A stretch of 64,000 nt of DNA from Allofournierella massiliensis (GCF_004345265.1 NZ_SLUM01000014.1:39767-103766), one strand, 5' to 3'; counted from the stretch's first letter, positions 1 through 9,228 are shown. Made by a program: numbers and translations. The notes: a model not told the origin generated them from the letters alone.

Positions 1-1783
1 CCAGAATCCGCCACAGCTCCTCGCCGGTGTAATCCGGGAATTCAATCCGGTTGGGAAAGCGGGAAGCAAGGCCGCTGTTGGCGGTCAGAAACTGCTCCAT
101 CTCTCTGGAGTAGCCCGCAAGGATCACCACCAGATCATCCCGATGATCCTCCATGCCCTTCACCAGCGTGTCGATGGCCTCCAGCCCGAAGCTGTCGTCC
201 TTTCCCCGGTAGAGGGAATAGGCCTCGTCGATGAATAACACGCCCCCCAGCGCCGAGCGGATCACCTGATTGGTCAGCGGCGCAGTGTGGCCCACATAGC
301 GGCCCACCAGATCCGCCCGGCTCACCTCCACCAGCTGGCCGCCCCGCAGCGCGCCGATGGCCTTCAGGTACTTGCCCACCAGCCGGGCAATGGTGGTCTT
401 GCCGGTGCCCGGATTGCCTGCAAAAATCATGTGCATGGAAACCGACCCGGTTTTCATGCCTGCCTGGGCCCGGCGCTGATTGGCCTGCACACTGTCCTTC
501 AGGCGCAGCACGTAGTCCTTCACCTCGGCAAGGCCCACAATGTTTTCCAGTTCCCGGTCCACCTCATCCAGCATACCGGTGTATTCCTGCCGCAGCAGGC
601 CCAGCAGATCCACCGGCTGACCGCCGGCCACCGCCGCCAGCACCCGGCCCTCCGGCGCGCTGAGGGCAACAGCCGCACCCGCCACCGGCTCCTCTTCCAG
701 CTTGTATTCCGCCAGTGCCCTGAAGCACCGGTCAAAAAATTCCCCGATGGGCGCTGCCCCCCGGCCGGGGCTTGCCTGCCGCCGGGCCAGCGCCAGAAAT
801 TCTTCGTTCGCCGTAACGGTCAGCTTCAACTGCCGGGCCGCGTGTTCGGTCAGCTGCTCCAGCCCCCGGGCAGCGATTTCCGCCAGCTCCTCCTCGGTGA
901 AGGGCCGGGTGGCGCACACGTCGCTCAGTGCGTTCACCACGCCCGCGCCCATCCGGTCCGCCATCTTCTCCGGCCCCTTCCCGCTCAGGAACACCAGATA
1001 CTTGCCCCGGGGGCTCAGGGCGCTCACCGCGTCCGGCACCAGCGCGGTGCCCACGTCCACCAGCATGCCCTTCTGCACCGCATAGCGGCTGTTCAGCGGG
1101 GCGCTGCCGGTTTGCACCAGTGCCACCAGCGTGTTCAGAAAGCCCGGATGGCATCGCTCATAGTTACAGAACACCAGCATCTGCCCCGGCCCGTTCAGCG
1201 CGGCGTACAGATCCTGCAAAAACAGCTTTTCCTGCCCGGGCCCCGGGTAAAGGCCCAGATCCATCCATGCGATCTGCGGGCCGCTGAGCAGCTTGCGAGC
1301 TGCCATTTCCCGGGCAATGGCATCCAGCGCCGTGTGTTTTCCGGTGCCTGCCGGGCCATGCACCAGCAGCACGCCCCGGGCCGTTTCTCCCGTCGTGCCC
1401 AGCACAAAGGGCCGCTTGAAAGCCCGCACCAGCTGTTTGAGAAATTCCGACTGGCCCAGCACGCTTTTTCCCAGCGCCTGCTCCAGTCCGTCAAAGGCAT
1501 CCGTCTGCACGGGGGCGGGCACGGTGCGCCGGGCCGCCTGCGTCTCGGCCTCGGTGAGCAGCCCGTCCTTCTGCATGGTATGCTCCAGCTCACCGCCCAG
1601 CCGGGCGATCTCCCGGGCCTGATGGGCCAGCGCCTCATCCAGCGCCTTCTGGTTTTTTTCCAGCGTCTGCTGTGCGGTCTCTGCCGTTTTCTCGTTCCGG
1701 GCAGGCTTTGCCGTGCCTGCGCGCAGCCGTCCGCCGGGGCCGAACACCCCGTTCATCAGATCCTCCCAATCACTCGCTCCCAT
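1..1783 (-). CDS. Two-domain AAA+ ATPase of the CbxX/SpoVK type (3' end outside the window)
   Basis: The reading frame starts at the ATG at 1783 behind a strong AAAGGAGG site and runs off the window edge, so about 594 residues are visible. There are two ATPase modules. The first has a Walker A-like GPAGTGKH near residue 138. The second has a perfect GNPGTGKTT near residue 454, followed by a Walker B motif (GGVLFIDEAY) and the conserved GHTAP segment typical of the CbxX/CfqX family. Family members are ATP-driven remodelling proteins, including rubisco activase CbbX and sporulation protein SpoVK. The substrate here cannot be read from sequence. The first Walker A has His where Thr/Ser is normal, so that module may be weak or structural. 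The family call is firm; a role in sporulation is only a guess. Confidence 0.85.
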   Translation of the reverse strand, partial: MGASDWEDLMNGVFGPGGRLRAGTAKPARNEKTAETAQQTLEKNQKALDEALAHQAREIARLGGELEHTMQKDGLLTEAETQAARRTVPAPVQTDAFDGLEQALGKSVLGQSEFLKQLVRAFKRPFVLGTTGETARGVLLVHGPAGTGKHTALDAIAREMAARKLLSGPQIAWMDLGLYPGPGQEKLFLQDLYAALNGPGQMLVFCNYERCHPGFLNTLVALVQTGSAPLNSRYAVQKGMLVDVGTALVPDAVSALSPRGKYLVFLSGKGPEKMADRMGAGVVNALSDVCATRPFTEEELAEIAARGLEQLTEHAARQLKLTVTANEEFLALARRQASPGRGAAPIGEFFDRCFRALAEYKLEEEPVAGAAVALSAPEGRVLAAVAGGQPVDLLGLLRQEYTGMLDEVDRELENIVGLAEVKDYVLRLKDSVQANQRRAQAGMKTGSVSMHMIFAGNPGTGKTTIARLVGKYLKAIGALRGGQLVEVSRADLVGRYVGHTAPLTNQVIRSALGGVLFIDEAYSLYRGKDDSFGLEAIDTLVKGMEDHRDDLVVILAGYSREMEQFLTANSGLASRFPNRIEFPDYTGEELWRIL

Positions 1784-1859
1784 GCCTCGCGCCCTCCTTT
1801 TTGCCGTCTGGCGGCGTACTTTTCCCTTATTGTACCACAGACGGCAGCCATTTTGCGGC

Positions 1860-1901
1860 AAAAAAACAGGACATCCGGCCAGCGGCCGAATGCCCTGTTT
1901 G
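1860..1901 (-). terminator. Intrinsic terminator after prfC
   Basis: On the minus strand AAACAGGGCATTCGGCC pairs across a short loop with GGCCGGATGTCCTGTTT, and a T run follows. It starts only a few bases past the prfC stop codon, and the start of the AAA+ gene lies just beyond it. Confidence 0.85.
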
Positions 1902-1905
1902 AAAA

Positions 1906-3501
1906 TCACACGTTGCCGAACTCGCTGAGTTCCAGGCCCTCGTTGTGCTGTTGAGCCCAGTTGATGGCCCAGGGGGTGGTGAAGAGCAGCAGCTTGTTGC
2001 CCTTCAGATCCTCGATGCGCTTGGTGTCGCTGGTCAGGTCCAGATCCTTCGGATCCAGATCCTCGTTCTCGATCCAGCGAATGTGCTCGAAGGGCAGCTT
2101 CTGCATGCGGATGTCCACATTGTACTCGTTCTTCAGCCGGTACTCCAGCACCTCGAACTGCAGAACGCCCACAACGCCCACGATCACTTCTTCCATGCCG
2201 CCGTTCAACTCGCGGAAGATCTGGATGGCGCCCTCCTGGGCCACCTGCTCCATACCCTTCACAAACTGCTTGCGCTTCATGGTGTCCACCTGGGTGATCC
2301 GGGCAAAGTGCTCGGGCGCGAAGGTGGGGATGCCCGCATACTGGATCTTTTCCTTGCCGGTGCACAGGGTGTCGCCGATGGAGAAGATGCCCGGGTCAAA
2401 CAGACCGATGATGTCGCCGGCGTAAGCCTCGTCCACAGTGGCCCGATCCTGGGCCATCAGCTGGGTGGACTGGGCCAGCTTGATCTTCTTGCCGCCCTGC
2501 ACATGGGTGACCTCCATGCCGCGCTCGAATTTGCCCGAACAGATGCGCATGAAGGCGATGCGGTCCCGGTGGGCCTTGTTCATGTTGGCCTGAATCTTGA
2601 AGATGAAGCCGGAGAAGGTGTTCTGGGCGGGCTCGATCAGCTCGTCGCCGCTTTTGCGGGGCAGCGGGCTGGGAGACAGGCGCAAAAACTCCTTCAGGAA
2701 GGGCTCCACACCGAAGTTGGTCAGCGCGGAACCAAAGAATACCGGGCTCAGGCGGCCGGTCTGTACGGCTTCCATGTCGAAGTCGTAGCTGGCGCCGTCC
2801 AGCAGCTCGATGTCCTCCGCCAGCTTTTCATGCAGCGGGGCGGTGATCAGCTCGTCCAGGCTGGGATCGCCCAGCTCGGCCTCGATCTTGTCCAGAATCT
2901 TCACGCCGTTGGCCTTGCCGTCGCTCTGGAAGGCCAGAATGTGGCGGCTTTCCCGGTCGAACACGCCCTTGAACTCCTTGCCGCAGCCGATGGGCCAGTT
3001 CATGGGGTAGGTCTGGATGCCCAGAATGTTCTCGATCTCTTCCATCAGATCGAAGGGGTCCCGGGCTTCCCGGTCCATCTTGTTGATGAAGGTGAAGATG
3101 GGGATGTGCCGCAGGGTGCAGACCTTGAACAGCTTGATGGTCTGGGCCTCAACGCCCTTGGCGGCGTCGATGACCATGACCGCCGCGTCGGCGGCCATCA
3201 GGGTGCGGTAGGTATCCTCCGAGAAGTCCTGGTGACCGGGGGTATCCAGGATGTTGACGCATTTTCCGTCGTATTCAAACTGCAGCACCGAACTGGTAAC
3301 CGAGATACCACGCTGTTTCTCGATCTCCATCCAGTCGCTGACCGCGTGGCGGGCGCTCTGCTTGCCCTTAACGCTGCCTGCCTGCTGGATCGCGCCGCCG
3401 TACAGCAGCAGCTTTTCGGTGAGGGTGGTCTTACCGGCGTCCGGGTGGCTGATGATCGCAAAGGTGCGCCGGCGCTGGATCTCTTGCCGTAAATCGGCCA
3501 T
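1906..3501 (-). CDS. prfC: Peptide chain release factor 3
   Basis: This translational GTPase recycles release factors 1 and 2 from the ribosome after peptide release. The 531-residue length is normal for RF3. The G domain is at the N-terminus: G1 HPDAGKTT at residues 19-26, G3 DTPGH at 86-90 and G4 NKMD at 140-143. An EF-Tu-like domain 2 and the RF3-specific C-terminal domain follow. The start at 3501 has an AAGGAGG site about 10 bases upstream. The gene appears to be a single transcription unit, with its own promoter near 3581-3610 and the terminator at 1860-1901. No damage is visible. Confidence 0.97.
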   Translation of the reverse strand: MADLRQEIQRRRTFAIISHPDAGKTTLTEKLLLYGGAIQQAGSVKGKQSARHAVSDWMEIEKQRGISVTSSVLQFEYDGKCVNILDTPGHQDFSEDTYRTLMAADAAVMVIDAAKGVEAQTIKLFKVCTLRHIPIFTFINKMDREARDPFDLMEEIENILGIQTYPMNWPIGCGKEFKGVFDRESRHILAFQSDGKANGVKILDKIEAELGDPSLDELITAPLHEKLAEDIELLDGASYDFDMEAVQTGRLSPVFFGSALTNFGVEPFLKEFLRLSPSPLPRKSGDELIEPAQNTFSGFIFKIQANMNKAHRDRIAFMRICSGKFERGMEVTHVQGGKKIKLAQSTQLMAQDRATVDEAYAGDIIGLFDPGIFSIGDTLCTGKEKIQYAGIPTFAPEHFARITQVDTMKRKQFVKGMEQVAQEGAIQIFRELNGGMEEVIVGVVGVLQFEVLEYRLKNEYNVDIRMQKLPFEHIRWIENEDLDPKDLDLTSDTKRIEDLKGNKLLLFTTPWAINWAQQHNEGLELSEFGNV

Positions 3502-3580
3502 AGATGCTTGTCCTCCTTATATTCTGGGGCGGCGCACACGCGCCGCGCGGGGTTTGGTCCTTAAAAACACAACACTCTAT

Positions 3581-3610
3581 ATATTATTACATACAGAATG
3601 GCTTTGGCAA
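3581..3610 (-). promoter_or_regulatory. Likely promoter of prfC
   Basis: TTGCCA (3610-3605) and TAATAT (3586-3581) are separated by 18 bases. The resulting leader is about 75 bases and contains a GC-rich hairpin near 3530-3550. Confidence 0.5.
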
Positions 3611-3646
3611 GGGGAAAACCGCAAAAACAAAGGGTTTTCGGGCATT

Positions 3647-4585
3647 TCACCAGCCCTTTTTGCGCACAAGGCAGGGCAGCGGCGCGGTGGGGGCCCAGTT
3701 GGCGAACTCGCACACCAGCACCGTGTATTCCCGGATGGGCAGATTGCGGAAAAATTCCAGCAGGGCGGTTTTTTCCCCGTCGCCGTTGGGGCCGCCGCTG
3801 TACAGGCAGGCCGCCAGAATTCCGCCGGGGCGCAGTGCGTCCAGCGCAGCCTTCACCGCGGGCAGGCTGCTTTTGGGGGTGGTGAACAGGCTGTGGTCCG
3901 CCCCGGGCAGATAGCCAAAGTTGAACATCACGCAGTCCGCCGTGTTTGGCTCCACCAGCTTTGCCAGCTCCGCATGATCCGCCTGCACCGCCCGGCCGAT
4001 ATCGGAAAGCCCTGCCGCAGCCAGCCGGGCATTGGTGTTGTCCACCGCCTGCCGCTGCAGATCCAGCGCCAGCACCCGGCCCTCCGGGCCTGCCAGCCGG
4101 CACAGAAATTCGGTGTCGCCCCCGTTGCCGCAGGTGGCGTCCACAAAAAAGCCGCCGGGCAACAGATTCTGCCGCAGGAAATCATGGGTCAGACCCACGG
4201 CAGTGGGATCCGGCACCCGCCGTCTGCGCCAGAGATTTCCGGCGGGGGCAAAACCGAATTTTTCCGCCAGCGCCTTCTCTGCATCGCCGTTCGGCAGCTC
4301 CAGCAGATGCAGGCTTTCGCCGGCATATCCGCCGGTGGCTTTCAGCACCTGACGCAGAAGAAAACTGCCGTAACCGCGGCGCCGCCAGGCCGGATCCACC
4401 CACAGGGGCCCCAGCCGCCAGCCCTCGTTCTGACGAGTGCATCCGCATCGCCCCACAAGCAGCTTTTCCTTATATAACAGGAATTCTTCTCCCTCGCGTA
4501 TCACCCGCACGCCATTGCCCTGCCTTTCCAAATATGATATTCTTATAGAATCAGCTTCCCGGCATAGTCCGATGCCCGGAACCAT
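3647..4585 (-). CDS. mnmM: GNAT acetyltransferase fused to an MnmM (YtqB)-type tRNA methyltransferase
   Basis: Residues from about 135 to the end match the YtqB/MnmM class I methyltransferase family: an SAM-binding VDATCGNGGDT loop, the acidic strand end LALDLQ, then MFNFGYLPGADHS and a YSGGPNG segment. MnmM methylates 5-aminomethyl-2-thiouridine at the wobble position of tRNA. Residues from about 25 to 130 form a compact GNAT domain with the acetyl-CoA loop RRRGYGS. YtqB itself is about 190 residues, so the extra N-terminal domain is an addition. The start is uncertain. The ATG at 4585 coincides with the predicted transcription start of a TATAAT box at 4595-4590, so an in-frame GTG at 4510 or 4504 is possible. 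The methyltransferase call is firm; the acetyltransferase substrate is unknown. Confidence 0.8.
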   Translation of the reverse strand: MVPGIGLCREADSIRISYLERQGNGVRVIREGEEFLLYKEKLLVGRCGCTRQNEGWRLGPLWVDPAWRRRGYGSFLLRQVLKATGGYAGESLHLLELPNGDAEKALAEKFGFAPAGNLWRRRRVPDPTAVGLTHDFLRQNLLPGGFFVDATCGNGGDTEFLCRLAGPEGRVLALDLQRQAVDNTNARLAAAGLSDIGRAVQADHAELAKLVEPNTADCVMFNFGYLPGADHSLFTTPKSSLPAVKAALDALRPGGILAACLYSGGPNGDGEKTALLEFFRNLPIREYTVLVCEFANWAPTAPLPCLVRKKGW

Positions 4586-4632
4586 ACCAATTATACATGG
4601 ATTTCACATTTTTTTCACCCGGCCATAAAATG

Positions 4633-4661
4633 TTTTTCACGGCGGCCGGATAAACTATAAC
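4633..4661 (+). promoter_or_regulatory. Possible promoter of htrA
   Basis: A TTTTCA-like -35 and a TATAAC -10 (4656-4661) lie 16-17 bases apart, about 85 bases before the htrA start. Together with the TATAAT on the other strand at 4595-4590 this forms a divergent promoter region. Confidence 0.4.
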
Positions 4662-4747
4662 CAGAACGATAAGCAAGGGGCCGCAAGAGCGGCGTTTCAA
4701 TCGGACAGACGCCCCGGACCCCCTGTTCACCTGAAAGGATGATAAAC

Positions 4748-6073
4748 ATGGAAAACAAATGGGAATATGATTATTCCGGTACCTATCCGGGCAGCGGCGG
4801 CAGCAATCCCACCCCCGCTTCCTACACCCCCATCGGCCCCAGCGGCGAGCCCTCCATGGGCGCCGGCGCCGACTACACCGCCCCCGGCTACACAATGCCC
4901 GGTGGCCCCTCCGCCCCCATGGGCGGCGAGCCCCAGCCTCCCCGCATGAAAAAGCGGCACCCCCACCTGAAGAAAATCGGCGCAGGTGCGCTGGCTCTGG
5001 TGCTGGTTGCAGGCGTGAGCTTCGGCGGTGGCTACGCGGGCTTCTATCTGGCCGATAAGACCAGCAGCGCCCGCATCGTATATCAGAGCGCCAATCCCTC
5101 CGGCACCGCCACCAGCAGCACCGACGGCTCCACTTCTCTGGATCCGCTGGTGAGCGTGATCAACTCCATTACCCCCAGCGTGGTGGAGATCACCACCGAG
5201 CAGATGGTCACCACCAGCTACGGCTTCTGGGGTGGCCAGCAGATCGTTAGCGGCGCGGGCAGCGGCGTAATCTACACGGAGGACGGCTACATCATCACCA
5301 ACAACCATGTGGTGGAGGGCGCCGAACAGATCACCGTAAAGCTGAACGACGGCACCACCTATAACGCCACTCTGGTGGGCGCGGATTCCCAGAGCGACAT
5401 CGCAGTCATCAAGATCGATGCCACCGGTCTGACCCCGGCAGTTCTGGGCGATTCCGACACCATCGCCATCGGCGAAACCGCCATCGCGGTGGGCAACCCC
5501 AGCAACCTGGGTGTGACCTCCACCGACGGCATCATCAGCGCGCTGAACCGCAGCGTAACGGTGGAAGGCAACACCATGAATCTGATCCAGACCAGCGCTG
5601 CCATCAGCCCGGGTAACTCCGGCGGCGGTCTGTTCAACTCCAGAGGCGAGCTGATCGGTATTGTAAACGCAAAGAATGCCGATGAAAACGCCGAGGGTCT
5701 GGGCTTCGCCATTCCCATCAACACCGTGAAATCCGTTGCGCAGGATCTGATTGAAAACGGTTATGTGACCGGTCGTCCTGCTCTGGGCATCACCGTGGTA
5801 AGCATTACCGACGCACAGACCGCCATGCAGTACGGCGTTTCCACTCTGGGCGCCTATGTGCAGAGCGTGAGTGAGGGCAGCGGCGCTGCCAACGCCGGCA
5901 TGAAGGTGGGCGACCGCATTGTGAGCGTGGGCACCAAGACCGTGACCACCGCCACTGATGTGACCAACGCCCTGCAGGATTATGCTGCCGGCGACACCGT
6001 TCAGGTACAGGTAGACCGGGGCGGCGAGCTGATTACCCTGAATGTGGTTCTGGGCGAAAAGACCCAGGCCTGA
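4748..6073 (+). CDS. htrA: HtrA/DegP-type membrane-anchored serine protease
   Basis: This is an envelope quality-control protease of family S1C. In the 441-residue product, residues 1-66 are a Gly/Pro/Ser-rich cytoplasmic segment. A basic stretch (MKKRHPHLKK) and one membrane helix (about 80-102) follow, then the trypsin-like domain with His187 (NNHVVEG), Asp217 (SDIAVIK) and Ser291 (GNSGG). A single PDZ domain fills the C-terminus. The whole triad is present, so it should be active. The ATG at 4748 was chosen over the one at 4739 because AAAGGA is about 8 bases before it. A strong terminator follows, so the gene is probably monocistronic. The single PDZ and N-terminal anchor fit Gram-positive HtrA proteins. 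Confidence 0.94.
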   Translation: MENKWEYDYSGTYPGSGGSNPTPASYTPIGPSGEPSMGAGADYTAPGYTMPGGPSAPMGGEPQPPRMKKRHPHLKKIGAGALALVLVAGVSFGGGYAGFYLADKTSSARIVYQSANPSGTATSSTDGSTSLDPLVSVINSITPSVVEITTEQMVTTSYGFWGGQQIVSGAGSGVIYTEDGYIITNNHVVEGAEQITVKLNDGTTYNATLVGADSQSDIAVIKIDATGLTPAVLGDSDTIAIGETAIAVGNPSNLGVTSTDGIISALNRSVTVEGNTMNLIQTSAAISPGNSGGGLFNSRGELIGIVNAKNADENAEGLGFAIPINTVKSVAQDLIENGYVTGRPALGITVVSITDAQTAMQYGVSTLGAYVQSVSEGSGAANAGMKVGDRIVSVGTKTVTTATDVTNALQDYAAGDTVQVQVDRGGELITLNVVLGEKTQA

Positions 6074-6130
6074 TCCCATCCCAAACCGATTCCGATTTTT
6101 CATATCGTTTCCTTTTTTCTGTTTTCACAC

Positions 6131-6177
6131 AGGGGCCGGGGGCCGCACGAAAGTGCGGCCCCCGGTTCCTTTTTACC
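6131..6177 (+). terminator. Intrinsic terminator after htrA
   Basis: A GC-rich stem (CCGGGGGCCGCAC, loop GAAA, GTGCGGCCCCCGG) is followed by TTCCTTTTTA. Confidence 0.9.
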
Positions 6178-6186
6178 CGCTTTTCA

Positions 6187-6215
6187 TTGACGTATCCCGC
6201 CCAAACAGGTATGAT
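6187..6215 (+). promoter_or_regulatory. Promoter of the serine acetyltransferase gene
   Basis: TTGACG (6187-6192) and TATGAT (6210-6215) have a 17-base spacer. Transcription would start about 65 bases before the gene. Confidence 0.8.
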
Positions 6216-6285
6216 TAAACTATTCCCCCTCCGTCCGGCCGCCTGAGGCGGCAAAGGGCCGGTTCTCCGGCGAAAGGAGCCTTTT

Positions 6286-7197
6286 ATGAACGAGATCAAA
6301 CATCGGGCCATCCAGAAAACGGTGCAGGGCCTGAACGAAAATTACCAGAGTCACGAGCTGCTCACCCTCAAGCAGGGCATGGAGCTGCCCAACCGCAAGG
6401 CGGTGATCAACATCCTGCGGGATCTGAAGGAGATCATCTTCCCCGGCTATTACGGCCCCGGCAGCCGCCTGGGCGATTTTGGCGACCACTACGCCGGCTA
6501 CCGGCTGGACCGGCTGTACGACGACCTGCGCGCGCTGCTGGCCACTGCTCTTCTGTATGAGTGCGGCGAGGACGGCTGCCAGCTGCACACCGAGCCCCGG
6601 GCCGACGAGGTGTGCGCCGCGTTTTTTGAAAAGCTGCCCGCTTTGCAGCAGACCCTTCTGAAGGATGTGCAGGCCGGCTTTGAGGGCGACCCCGCCGCCA
6701 AAAGCCGGGAGGAAATCATCTTCTGCTACCCGGGCTTCTACGCCATCTACATCTACCGGGTGGCCCACGAGCTGTATCTGCAGAACGTGCCCTACATCCC
6801 CCGCATCATGACCGAATACGCCCACAGCAGCACCGGCATCGACATCAATCCCGGCGCACAGATCGGTGAATACTTCTTCATCGACCACGGCACCGGTGTG
6901 GTCATCGGCGAGACCACCGTGATCGGCAATCATGTGAAGCTGTATCAGGGGGTCACCCTGGGTGCGCTGTCCACCCGCGGGGGCCAGCAGCTGATGGGCG
7001 TGAAGCGCCATCCCACCGTGTGCGACAATGTGACCATTTACTCCGGCGCCTCGGTGCTGGGCGGCGAGACCGTGATTGGTGAGAACACCACCATCGGCGG
7101 CGGCACCTTCATCACCGAGTCTGTGCCCGCCAACAGCCGGGTGCTGGCAAAGCGCCCGGAGCAGACCATCAAATCCCCCACCGACGTGACCGACTGA
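6286..7197 (+). CDS. cysE: Serine O-acetyltransferase
   Basis: The enzyme makes O-acetylserine from serine and acetyl-CoA, the first step of cysteine synthesis. The 303-residue protein has a long helical N-terminal region and a C-terminal left-handed beta-helix built of hexapeptide repeats. The diagnostic segment is [13 protein letters not shown] followed by [12 protein letters not shown], and it contains the active-site Asp-His pair. The length fits the longer Clostridia/Bacteroidetes form. The ATG has AAAGGAGCC just upstream. It stands alone between a good promoter and a strong terminator, and no cysK is nearby. No S-box or T-box leader is seen in the short upstream region. Confidence 0.93.
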   Translation: MNEIKHRAIQKTVQGLNENYQSHELLTLKQGMELPNRKAVINILRDLKEIIFPGYYGPGSRLGDFGDHYAGYRLDRLYDDLRALLATALLYECGEDGCQLHTEPRADEVCAAFFEKLPALQQTLLKDVQAGFEGDPAAKSREEIIFCYPGFYAIYIYRVAHELYLQNVPYIPRIMTEYAHSSTGIDINPGAQIGEYFFIDHGTGVVIGETTVIGNHVKLYQGVTLGALSTRGGQQLMGVKRHPTVCDNVTIYSGASVLGGETVIGENTTIGGGTFITESVPANSRVLAKRPEQTIKSPTDVTD

Positions 7198-7207
7198 TCC
7201 GAAAACA

Positions 7208-7254
7208 GCAGCGCCGGGGCAAACCGTCTGGTTTGCCCCGGCGCTGTTTTCGTT
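7208..7254. terminator. Bidirectional terminator between cysE and the GGDEF gene
   Basis: AGCGCCGGGGCAAACC pairs perfectly with GGTTTGCCCCGGCGCT around a 4-base loop, with A- and T-rich flanks. It serves the two convergent genes. Confidence 0.9.
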
Positions 7255-7255
7255 T

Positions 7256-8341
7256 TTATTCCGTCTGCTCCTTCCACAGGCAGACGCTCCCCCGTTTTTC
7301 CTTTGCCCGGTAAAGGGCGCTGTCCGCGTTTTTGAGCAGCTGGGCAGGGGTCATGCCCGGGCGGTATTCCGCCACGCCGAAGCTGGCGCCCACCCGACAG
7401 GGCGAAAAATCCTCCATCTCCTCCAGACTGCGGCCAATCTGCTCGCATGCCTGCACGATGCGCCGCAGCTCCGGCGCATGGAACACCAGGCAGAACTCAT
7501 CGCCGCCGTAGCGGAAGGCAGCCTCCTCCCCGGCACGGCTGCGCAGAATCGCCGCCACCTTCTGCAGGCAGGCATCTCCCTTCAGGTGGCCCATGGTATC
7601 GTTCAGCTGCTTGAAACCATCCAGATCCACCATCACCAGCACCCCCTGGCCGCCGGCACACAATTGGCCCAGCCGGTCGTTCAGCGCGGTGCGGTTGAGC
7701 AGGCCGGTCAGGCCATCCCGCCGGAGCTCCCACTTCTGCCGGGCCGCCTGCTGGATCCGCTGCCGCTCATAATAAATGGATGCCAGACACAGCAGATAGC
7801 ACCCCAGCAGCATCACGATGCTCAACAGCCAGTTGATTCGATTTTCCGTATTTTCCAGCCGGTGACGCTGGGTGGAATCCCACACCACCAGCAGATCCAC
7901 CACCGGTACCCCCAGCAGGCACACACCGGCGGTGATGGAGGTGAGCCGGTAATCCCCGTAGGAGGTGGTGAGCATAATGGCCACCACCGGCAGCAGAATC
8001 AGCGCCGGAAACAGACTGTGCACTTCATACAGCACCAGGCAGACGCCTGCCATACAAAGAGAAACCATGGTCTGCCGGGTCTGCCTGCTTAACCACCGGT
8101 TTTTCATCGCCAGCATTCCCACCAGTACCAGCACACAGTTGATGGTCACCGGCGTAATCAGATATTTGATGATATAGAGAACCGGTTCAGCGCTCACAAA
8201 CCCTTCGATCCGGTTCAGGGCAAAGGCCATGATCAGCTCCAGCACGGCGGCTGCCAGCGTAAGCGCACCGGTCATATAGCAGTGCAGGCGCATCCAGCTT
8301 TCGTTCTGTGCATTTCCCGACCGATCATTTTTTCGGTGCAT
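7256..8341 (-). CDS. Membrane diguanylate cyclase (GGDEF domain)
   Basis: The 361-residue protein has about six membrane helices in the first 200 residues and then a full GGDEF domain. The metal-binding strand VMVDLDGFKQLND and the signature RYGGDEFCLVF are both intact, so it probably makes cyclic di-GMP from two GTP. The inhibitory I-site is not canonical: RAGE stands where RxxD is expected. The start at 8341 (MHRKND) is chosen for the GAAAGGAG site just upstream; a longer frame to 8518 has no such signal. A TATAAT at 8381-8376 on the minus strand is the likely -10. The N-terminal membrane part resembles no sensor domain I can name. Confidence 0.9.
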   Translation of the reverse strand: MHRKNDRSGNAQNESWMRLHCYMTGALTLAAAVLELIMAFALNRIEGFVSAEPVLYIIKYLITPVTINCVLVLVGMLAMKNRWLSRQTRQTMVSLCMAGVCLVLYEVHSLFPALILLPVVAIMLTTSYGDYRLTSITAGVCLLGVPVVDLLVVWDSTQRHRLENTENRINWLLSIVMLLGCYLLCLASIYYERQRIQQAARQKWELRRDGLTGLLNRTALNDRLGQLCAGGQGVLVMVDLDGFKQLNDTMGHLKGDACLQKVAAILRSRAGEEAAFRYGGDEFCLVFHAPELRRIVQACEQIGRSLEEMEDFSPCRVGASFGVAEYRPGMTPAQLLKNADSALYRAKEKRGSVCLWKEQTE

Positions 8342-8375
8342 CCGCTTTCTCCTTTCGCCTGTTCCGTGTTGTTTT

Positions 8376-8416
8376 ATTATAACAAAAAAGCCTCTTTCGG
8401 CACAAGCCGAAAGAGG
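8376..8416 (-). terminator. Terminator of the phosphoesterase gene, overlapping the GGDEF promoter
   Basis: CCTCTTTCGGC/GCCGAAAGAGG forms an 11-bp stem (8391-8416), followed on the minus strand by CTTTTTTG. The run leads directly into TATAAT (8381-8376), so the terminator and the -10 of the next gene share bases. Confidence 0.8.
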
Positions 8417-8525
8417 TCTCCGGTTTTCTGCATCCTGCCCGTCCGCGCAAATTTCACAAGGCTTCCATGCGCTGCTGCCGCCCGGTTTGCCTTGCTGCGC
8501 ACCGGGCCATACTTTCAAAGGCAGC

Positions 8526-9194
8526 TCAGTCCTCCAGCGGAATCACATCGCAGAATACCGCCTGGGTCTTGGTGCCCAGCTTACGGTCCTTGTGGTAGCG
8601 GCCGAACAGCCATTTTTTATACTGAGCCTTGTCCATGATCTGGCCGAAGAAGGTGTGCAGCCAGTTGGGCTGGCCCTGCATCAGCTGGGCAAATTCCAGA
8701 ATTTTCAGGGGTGCATCGTGGGTGAGGATATAATCCACCTGCCAGCCGGCGGCTTCCAGATTGTCCGCGCAGGTTTTCAGCTCTTCGCTGGTGGGCAGCT
8801 CGGCACGCCACCAGTTGATGCCCTCGTCCCGGTCCTCCTTGTCCCAGCTTTCGGCCCCGCCGAAGCACAGCAGCTTTTTGCCTTCGATCTCCAGAATACT
8901 GCCCCGCTCGATGTAATACAGATTGCCGCCGATGTGCCGAGCCCGGCCGCCCATGTAGTCCACCTCGGGATATTCCTTCAGCAGGTCAAAATTCTCGTGG
9001 CAGCCGTCGATGAACAAAAGCTGGTAGCGGCGCTTTTGCAGCCATTTCAGCTTTTTCTGTTCCGCCTTGTCGCCGCTCCATAAAAAGCCAAAATCCCCCA
9101 GCACGATCAGAGTATCCTGCTTTTTCAGCCGCTTTATCTCTTTTTCCGAAAAACGTTCCACCTCACCGTGGATATCGCCGGTCACATAAATCAA
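8526..9194 (-). CDS. Calcineurin-like metallophosphoesterase
   Basis: The N-terminus IYVTGDIHG, then VLGDFGF, IDGCHEN and ILTHDAPL, are the metal-binding motifs of the metallophosphoesterase fold, so hydrolysis of a phosphoester with two metal ions is expected. The natural substrate is unknown. The product is about 222 residues, with no signal peptide or membrane helix, so it is cytoplasmic. A TTG at 9194 is preferred as start because AAAGGTGG lies about 10 bases before it. The upstream in-frame GTG at 9215 would include that binding site in the coding region. It seems to be transcribed alone. Confidence 0.85.
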   Translation of the reverse strand: MIYVTGDIHGEVERFSEKEIKRLKKQDTLIVLGDFGFLWSGDKAEQKKLKWLQKRRYQLLFIDGCHENFDLLKEYPEVDYMGGRARHIGGNLYYIERGSILEIEGKKLLCFGGAESWDKEDRDEGINWWRAELPTSEELKTCADNLEAAGWQVDYILTHDAPLKILEFAQLMQGQPNWLHTFFGQIMDKAQYKKWLFGRYHKDRKLGTKTQAVFCDVIPLED

Positions 9195-9228
9195 GCCTTG
9201 CCGCCCACCTTTCACCAGAAAAACACTT

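Noticed and set aside
287..1954. A long plus-strand open frame
   Set aside because: Antisense to the AAA+ gene, whose own frame has motifs and a ribosome binding site.
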